This document shows positions 7,305 to 10,202 of a stretch of DNA of 10,202 bases, piece by piece; positions within the stretch are counted from its first letter, which is position 1; every line of letters begins with the position of its first letter. A program made the translations under genes and the position numbers. The stretch is taken from positions 1 to 10,202 of the forward strand of contig CAYOXS010000216.1 of the NCBI GenBank assembly GCA_964407935.1, read 5' to 3'. The notes beneath the pieces were generated by a model. It was not told the DNA's origin. It worked only from the letters and a program-made list of their open reading frames with translations, and ran no database searches. The DNA comes from J095 sp964407935 (GTDB taxonomy: Bacteria > Chloroflexota > Anaerolineae > 4572-78 > J111).

Positions 7305-7359
7305 CTTACAACTCGTTGGCTTTTAGCCGACGCTTTGTCTAATCTGCCTGCTAGGTTTT
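7251..7359 (-). ncRNA. Candidate attenuated leader or about 110-nt small RNA
   Basis: From the start point predicted by the promoter (about 7359) to the end of the terminator U-tract, the minus strand would give an RNA of about 105-110 nt with no AUG. It contains a first hairpin with arms at 7314-7321 and 7325-7332 (one C-A mismatch in this strand), then the terminator. GCCAAC in the 3' arm of the first hairpin (7320-7315) is complementary to GUUGGC in the 3' arm of the terminator (7268-7263). An alternative fold that breaks the terminator is therefore possible. No known riboswitch class was recognised. Confidence 0.45.
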
Positions 7360-7365
7360 GTCAAT

Positions 7366-7393
7366 ATTATATCAATGTTTTTGATGGTGTCAA
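7366..7393 (-). promoter_or_regulatory. Consensus sigma70-type promoter
   Basis: On the minus strand a perfect TTGACA (7393-7388) and a perfect TATAAT (7371-7366) are separated by 16 bp in an AT-rich context. The expected start is near 7359. It points at the winged-helix gene, whose ATG is about 130 nt further on, with a terminator in between. Upstream, TCTAAT occurs twice with 11-bp spacing (7409-7414 and 7420-7425, plus-strand reading) and TTGGCC twice (7401-7406 and 7428-7433). These are possible regulator sites. Confidence 0.8.
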
Positions 7394-7438
7394 TAGGTGT
7401 TTGGCCGTTCTAATGAAACTCTAATATTTGGCCAAGGG

Positions 7439-7819
7439 TTAACCGAATTTCTGGGTCAAGTCAATATCCACCGTGATCACAATAATGCGTTCGCCGGTTT
7501 TGGTACTCATATCGGTGTGCAGGCTGACCGGTTCACACCCCAGGGTGTCGCGCACAATGTCATCAAGCAATTGGCGCGAACTTTCAAACAACTGGCGGCG
7601 CGTTTCTTTAACCAGCGTCTGCCCTTCGCGGTTTTCGGCCAGCTTTAGCTCCGCCAGTGTTAGCACACCGCGCAACCGTACCAGGATCATATCCTGCACA
7701 AAAAAGCTGCGAGCTTCCAACGGCCCGCGTCCCAGATATTCCTTCTCAAACTTGATGATGGCCGTTGTAAATTCGGCCTCAAGTTGGCCACGAGTTTTTT
7801 TTAGCATTGTGGTGCTCAT
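7439..7819 (-). CDS. MpsC/DUF2294-family protein
   Basis: A 126-residue soluble protein of the DUF2294 family, now named after MpsC of the staphylococcal membrane-potential-generating system MpsABC, where MpsA is a NuoL-like cation channel. Recognition rests on LGRGPLEARSFFVQDMILVRLRG broken over 29-51, GVLTLAELKLA (51-61) and the later TRRQLFESSRQLLDDIVRDT (73-92), GCEPVSLHTDM and RIIVITVDI. Length is normal (about 115-125). Biochemical activity of the family is unclear. The ATG at 7819 has AAAGGGG unusually close upstream (about 1-3 nt), so the second ATG at 7807 is a possible start, which would shorten the protein by four residues. No convincing dedicated terminator follows; the hairpin at 7250-7304 is the first good one downstream. 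A NuoL-like antiporter operon lies on the same strand. Confidence 0.85.
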   Translation of the reverse strand: MSTTMLKKTRGQLEAEFTTAIIKFEKEYLGRGPLEARSFFVQDMILVRLRGVLTLAELKLAENREGQTLVKETRRQLFESSRQLLDDIVRDTLGCEPVSLHTDMSTKTGERIIVITVDIDLTQKFG

Positions 7820-8260
7820 ACCCCTTTATGGTTGGCCCATATCTTCTTAAATAAGGGAAACTCCTTATGATTGCCCCGAATTATAGGGAGAAATTATGGT
7901 TTATAATACCTGAATTATTAACCATTACACAAATTTTCGAGTTCACCGGTTTACCCTAACCTATGAATGCGGCGATAAATGCCAGCAACGTAAAACCCAA
8001 CTCAATTTCATCAAGTGTTGAGAGCAAGTTTCATTGTTGGTTCTCAAGGTTAACTGCTTGTTCGGTTTCAAAATCCATACATGCTACACATATAATGGCT
8101 GTTGGTGGCGATTGGATTAAACGAGAGCATCATTCGCCTGAATATTTGTCCGAAATTCGTTTAATACAACACTGACCTATCCCCTATTTGATGGACAGAA
8201 AGTTAAGAGACAAAAGCCATAGTTGCTTTTCTGATGAGGCACGGTTTGAGTCAGATCAAA

Positions 8261-8301
8261 TACAGCACACTCCCGCCGTTGTTCGGCGGGAGTGTGCTGT
8301 A
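8261..8301. repeat. Perfect 18-bp inverted repeat (hairpin)
   Basis: TACAGCACACTCCCGCCG (8261-8278) and CGGCGGGAGTGTGCTGTA (8284-8301) are perfect complements around the loop TTGTT. The stem is GC-rich and very stable. The following bases are GCAAATTC on the plus strand and TTTGATC on the minus strand, so there is only a weak T-tract on either side. No gene ends immediately next to it. It could be a bidirectional terminator of lost or unseen genes, or a member of a dispersed palindrome family. Confidence 0.85.
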
Positions 8302-8360
8302 GCAAATTCAAAGCATCACCGATTTGAACAAAATTTCCTCATTCTAGCCACCTGAGCACA

Positions 8361-8382
8361 GCCAATGTCTGTGGACAATGGC
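8361..8382. repeat. Imperfect 9-bp inverted repeat
   Basis: GCCAATGTC (8361-8369) and GACAATGGC (8374-8382) pair with one central mismatch around TGTG. It lies midway between two stronger hairpins in a gene-free stretch. It may be an RNA stem or a protein site; nothing more can be said from the sequence. Confidence 0.5.
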
Positions 8383-8448
8383 CATACTCGAGCGGATCAA
8401 GTGACCACCTCACCTGCGCGAATGGTTTTACCGAAAATCGTTAAACAT

Positions 8449-8490
8449 AACACAGTCCCGCTAAACATCGGCGGGGCTGTGTTGTTGCTT
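8449..8490 (+). terminator. Terminator-like hairpin next to the insertion sequence
   Basis: AACACAGTCCCGC (8449-8461) pairs with GCGGGGCTGTGTT (8471-8483) around a 9-nt loop. The one irregular position is a U-G wobble in plus-strand RNA and an A-C mismatch in minus-strand RNA. On the plus strand the stem is followed by GTTGCTTTG, moderately T-rich, so plus-strand termination is the better reading. The insertion sequence entered 14 bp beyond the stem. Before insertion, the sequence would have continued to a TTTTT run now at about 10004-10008. Confidence 0.5.
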
Positions 8491-8493
8491 TGA

Positions 8494-8497
8494 GTAG
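8494..8497. repeat. Left target-site duplication GTAG
   Basis: GTAG directly abuts the left terminal inverted repeat and is repeated at 9996-9999 directly after the right one. Four-base duplications are the rule for the IS701 family. The reported preference for YTAR is met at three of four positions. Confidence 0.8.
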
Positions 8498-8511
8498 TTC
8501 GACAATGTTAA
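8498..8511 (+). repeat. Left terminal inverted repeat of the IS
   Basis: TTCGACAATGTTAA, a perfect 14-bp inverse copy of 9982-9995. The similarity ends at base 15 (A on the left, G in the right-end complement). The outer edge is set by the GTAG duplication. Confidence 0.85.
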
Positions 8512-8608
8512 ATTAACATAATTATGAAGATAGTGCTATAACTAACCGAATGAGCAAAAAAACAACCTCAATGTAGAAGCCGAGCGATGGGGGCTACCCA
8601 CTGCCGAC

Positions 8609-9985
8609 ATGGGCCAACTGGGGCACCGGTTCAAGCAATTCACTGAACGGTTTCGTCCGACGATGCGCACCCAAACCCATGACACCAGCGATTATGGGGT
8701 GGCCTACCTCAGTGGGTTGCTGCGGTTACAGAAAAGCCGCACCTATACGGCCATCAGCCGTGAACAAGCGGTACTAATGCAAAATATGCAGCAATTCATG
8801 AGTGACTCTCCCTGGGTAGGGAGCCAGACGATCGCCCAGGTGCAAGCCGAAGTCAGGGCTCACCCGGCGTTTGGGGAAGCCATATTGGTGCTGGATGAAA
8901 GCGCGGCCGAAAAAAGTGGTGTTCACGGTGCGGGAGCCGGGCGGCAGTACAATGGACGACGGGGCAAAGTTGACCTGTGTCAGGTGGGTGTCTTTGCGGC
9001 GCTGGTCACGCCGCAAGCCTGGTTATGGGTGGATGGTGAGTTGTATCTGCCGGAAAGCTGGTTTGAGCCGGAACAAGCCAACTTGTGTAAAAAAGTTGGG
9101 GTGCCAGAGCAGCAGCAGTTCCAAACCAAACCGCAACTGGCCTGGCAGTTAGTGCAACGGCAACGGCAGTGTGGCCTCCCCTTTCAAGCGGTGGCGATGG
9201 ATGACCTGTATGGTCGCAATGGGCCCTTGTGCCAGCAGTTAGATGAGGCCGGGATCGAGTACTATGGCGATATTCCGGCCAACACTGTGGTCTACCTGGA
9301 CTGCCCTCAACTGGAAAGCCGACTGACCAAACGCGGCAAAGTGGCCAAACGCAAACGGATTGTGGCTCAACACTGCTACCTGGTGCGAGAGTTGGTCGAC
9401 CACGAGCAAATCGAATGGCTGATCCTGACCCTGCGCCCGACTGCGCGAAGTCATCATCTGACTGATCGCTGGGGGCGTTGTCGGGTCTGGCTGGTTGACG
9501 GTGAGCGCCGCTACCAGCGGTGGCTGCTCATCAGGGACAGCAGGCGGCAGTTCACCTTCAGTTTGAGCAACGCCCCGGTCAAGACCGACTTGCGGACGAT
9601 GGCCTGGCGCAAAGCACACCGCGTCTTCATTGAGTGCAGCAACCAGAACAGCAAAAACGACTTTGGCTGGGATGAACTGCAAGCGGTCAAATATCGGGCC
9701 TGGCAGCATCAACTGGCTCTGACCATTTTGGCCAGTTGGTTTGTAGCCGAAACCCGGTTAGTTTGGCAAAGCCGTCTGGTTCAGGATCCGGCCTTGCTGG
9801 CACAGTTTGAAACTGATGTTTTGCCCTTAGTATCGGTTAGTAATGTGCGTAGCCTGTTGCGGGCGGCTTTACCGCTCCGTCAACTCTCTCCGGAGGAGGC
9901 GACCCGTCTCGTGATCGAGCAACTTGGTAATCGCGCTGGCTCTCGTCGATCTCGCCTCATCAAAGTCGCCCCTCCAGAAACTTAA
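8609..9985 (+). CDS. IS701-family DDE transposase
   Basis: A 458-residue transposase of the RNase H-like DDE class that cuts and joins the element ends. The first catalytic aspartate is in LVLDESAAEKSG (D96), followed by the family's HGAGAGRQYNGRRGKVDLCQ segment broken over 106-125. The second aspartate is in AVAMDDLYGRNG (D198), and the glutamate is in VFIECSNQNSKNDFGWDEL (E342). All three are present and no internal stop or frameshift is seen. The ATG at 8609 has no good ribosome site. The same frame stays open upstream from 8546 without an ATG, and its translation (for example VEAERWGLPTAD) looks like transposase N-terminal sequence. A true start may therefore be reached from the ATG at 8550 by a -1 shift on seven A residues (8556-8562). 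Confidence 0.9.
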   Translation: MGQLGHRFKQFTERFRPTMRTQTHDTSDYGVAYLSGLLRLQKSRTYTAISREQAVLMQNMQQFMSDSPWVGSQTIAQVQAEVRAHPAFGEAILVLDESAAEKSGVHGAGAGRQYNGRRGKVDLCQVGVFAALVTPQAWLWVDGELYLPESWFEPEQANLCKKVGVPEQQQFQTKPQLAWQLVQRQRQCGLPFQAVAMDDLYGRNGPLCQQLDEAGIEYYGDIPANTVVYLDCPQLESRLTKRGKVAKRKRIVAQHCYLVRELVDHEQIEWLILTLRPTARSHHLTDRWGRCRVWLVDGERRYQRWLLIRDSRRQFTFSLSNAPVKTDLRTMAWRKAHRVFIECSNQNSKNDFGWDELQAVKYRAWQHQLALTILASWFVAETRLVWQSRLVQDPALLAQFETDVLPLVSVSNVRSLLRAALPLRQLSPEEATRLVIEQLGNRAGSRRSRLIKVAPPET

Positions 9986-9995
9986 CATTGTCGAA
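9982..9995 (+). repeat. Right terminal inverted repeat of the IS
   Basis: TTAACATTGTCGAA, the perfect inverse complement of 8498-8511. It contains the transposase stop codon TAA at 9983-9985. Confidence 0.85.
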
Positions 9996-9999
9996 GTAG
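9996..9999. repeat. Right target-site duplication GTAG
   Basis: A second copy of the GTAG found at 8494-8497. The pair defines the insertion point and confirms both element ends. Confidence 0.8.
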
Positions 10000-10202
10000 T
10001 TGTCTTTTTAAGCCAATTCCCAGCCAACCACAATAAATACGGCGCGGAGTTATTTTTTAGGCTCAATAGAGATTCCAGGGAGATGAGATAATTTGCGAAA
10101 GGAGGTAACTACTAATCTGGCTTAGTTCGACTTTGTACATTTAAGTAGTGTAACAAACGGTATTTAGCAATCGATGCAGGAAAGGAGATGGGATTTTAAG
10201 CA
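10000..10202. other. Non-coding flank right of the IS
   Basis: No gene was found in the last 203 bases. The plus strand contains a strong ribosome-site match, AAAGGAGGT at 10098-10106, with no ATG, GTG or TTG at a usable distance. A second, AAAGGAG at 10181-10187, is followed at once by an ATG whose frame closes after three codons. A gene may begin beyond the right edge. A run of six T lies at 10052-10057 without a clear stem before it. Confidence 0.5.

Larger units (their letters stand above)
7820..8493. other. Gene-poor spacer with several hairpins
   Basis: No convincing gene was found in these 674 bases, which are more AT-rich than the operon. Near the MpsC-like gene there are AT-rich promoter-like words on the minus strand (TTGTGT, 18 bp, TATTAT at about 7927-7898; TATAAT at 7882-7877) and an inverted repeat, ATAAGG and CCTTAT (7851-7856, 7863-7868). 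A 70-codon plus frame at 7963-8175 has no ribosome site. A short minus frame ending at 7956 encodes a hydrophobic tail but carries a stop at 8033-8031. The right part holds three inverted repeats, at 8261-8301, 8361-8382 and 8449-8483. The insertion sequence begins right after. Confidence 0.6.
8498..9995 (+). mobile_element. Complete IS701-family insertion sequence, 1498 bp
   Basis: The element is bounded by perfect 14-bp terminal inverted repeats, TTCGACAATGTTAA at 8498-8511 and its complement TTAACATTGTCGAA at 9982-9995. A GTAG duplication flanks both ends. It carries one transposase gene filling most of its length. The transposase stop codon (9983-9985) lies inside the right inverted repeat, a compact arrangement. 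Intact ends, intact duplication and an open transposase frame suggest a fairly recent insertion. It landed in gene-free DNA, so no gene appears disrupted. The family call comes from the transposase motifs; exact membership would need a comparison with catalogued elements. Confidence 0.88.

Noticed and set aside
7963..8175. A 70-codon plus-strand open frame in the spacer
   Set aside because: No ribosome binding site, no recognisable motif, serine-rich low-information composition at the start, and an equally plausible broken frame on the other strand. Not supported as a gene.
10126..10131. TTCGAC preceded by AG right of the element, resembling the IS end, as a possible remnant of a second copy
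   Set aside because: Only eight bases match (AGTTCGAC). The following bases diverge from the 14-bp terminal repeat and no transposase remnant is nearby, so chance is sufficient.
10098..10202. A gene start after the strong AAAGGAGGT motif
   Set aside because: No ATG, GTG or TTG lies at a usable distance, and the ATG at 10188 closes after three codons. Without sequence beyond the edge no gene can be called.

Overview
The window reads as a bacterial chromosome segment with high-GC, CTG/CAG-rich genes and AT-richer spacers. Most likely it comes from the Chloroflexota (Anaerolineae or Caldilineae type). That guess rests on protein style, gene mixture and the intergenic word repeats and palindromes; nothing in the window proves it, because there is no rRNA or other marker gene.

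Layout. Everything from 1 to 7819 is read from the minus strand. In transcription order the genes are: an MpsC/DUF2294-family protein (7819-7439); a small winged-helix protein (7230-6892) overlapping a coiled-coil protein of unknown function (6905-6093); the membrane protease HtpX (6039-5146); MrpA (5079-2779); a site-2 protease with CBS domains (2742-1627); MrpB (1609-1184); MrpC (1115-768); and the first 252 codons of MrpD (756-1, cut by the window edge). MrpE, F and G are expected just beyond the left edge.

Regulation. A consensus sigma70-type promoter (TTGACA, 16 bp, TATAAT; 7393-7366, minus) sits after the MpsC-like gene. About 55 nt beyond its start point lies a strong intrinsic terminator (7304-7250), still upstream of the winged-helix gene. 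This is either an attenuated leader controlling the downstream genes or a roughly 110-nt RNA. Gaps in the gene series from 7230 to 1 are short (11-68 nt), so long read-through transcripts are plausible. A perfect 14-bp hairpin separates htpX from mrpA.

Right side. Positions 7820-8493 hold no convincing gene but contain several hairpins, one with an 18-bp perfect stem. A complete 1498-bp IS701-family insertion sequence (8498-9995) follows. It has 14-bp perfect terminal inverted repeats, a GTAG target duplication and an apparently intact DDE transposase on the plus strand. The last 203 bases are non-coding, with two strong Shine-Dalgarno-like motifs but no usable start.

How the genes may work together. 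Mrp is a multi-subunit Na+/H+ antiporter, HtpX removes damaged membrane proteins, and site-2 proteases cut membrane-bound regulators or peptide remnants. MpsC-family proteins belong with another NuoL-like, cation-linked system. With the winged-helix and coiled-coil genes at the head, the set looks like a membrane-energisation and envelope-quality cassette. That joint role is inference from gene order only.
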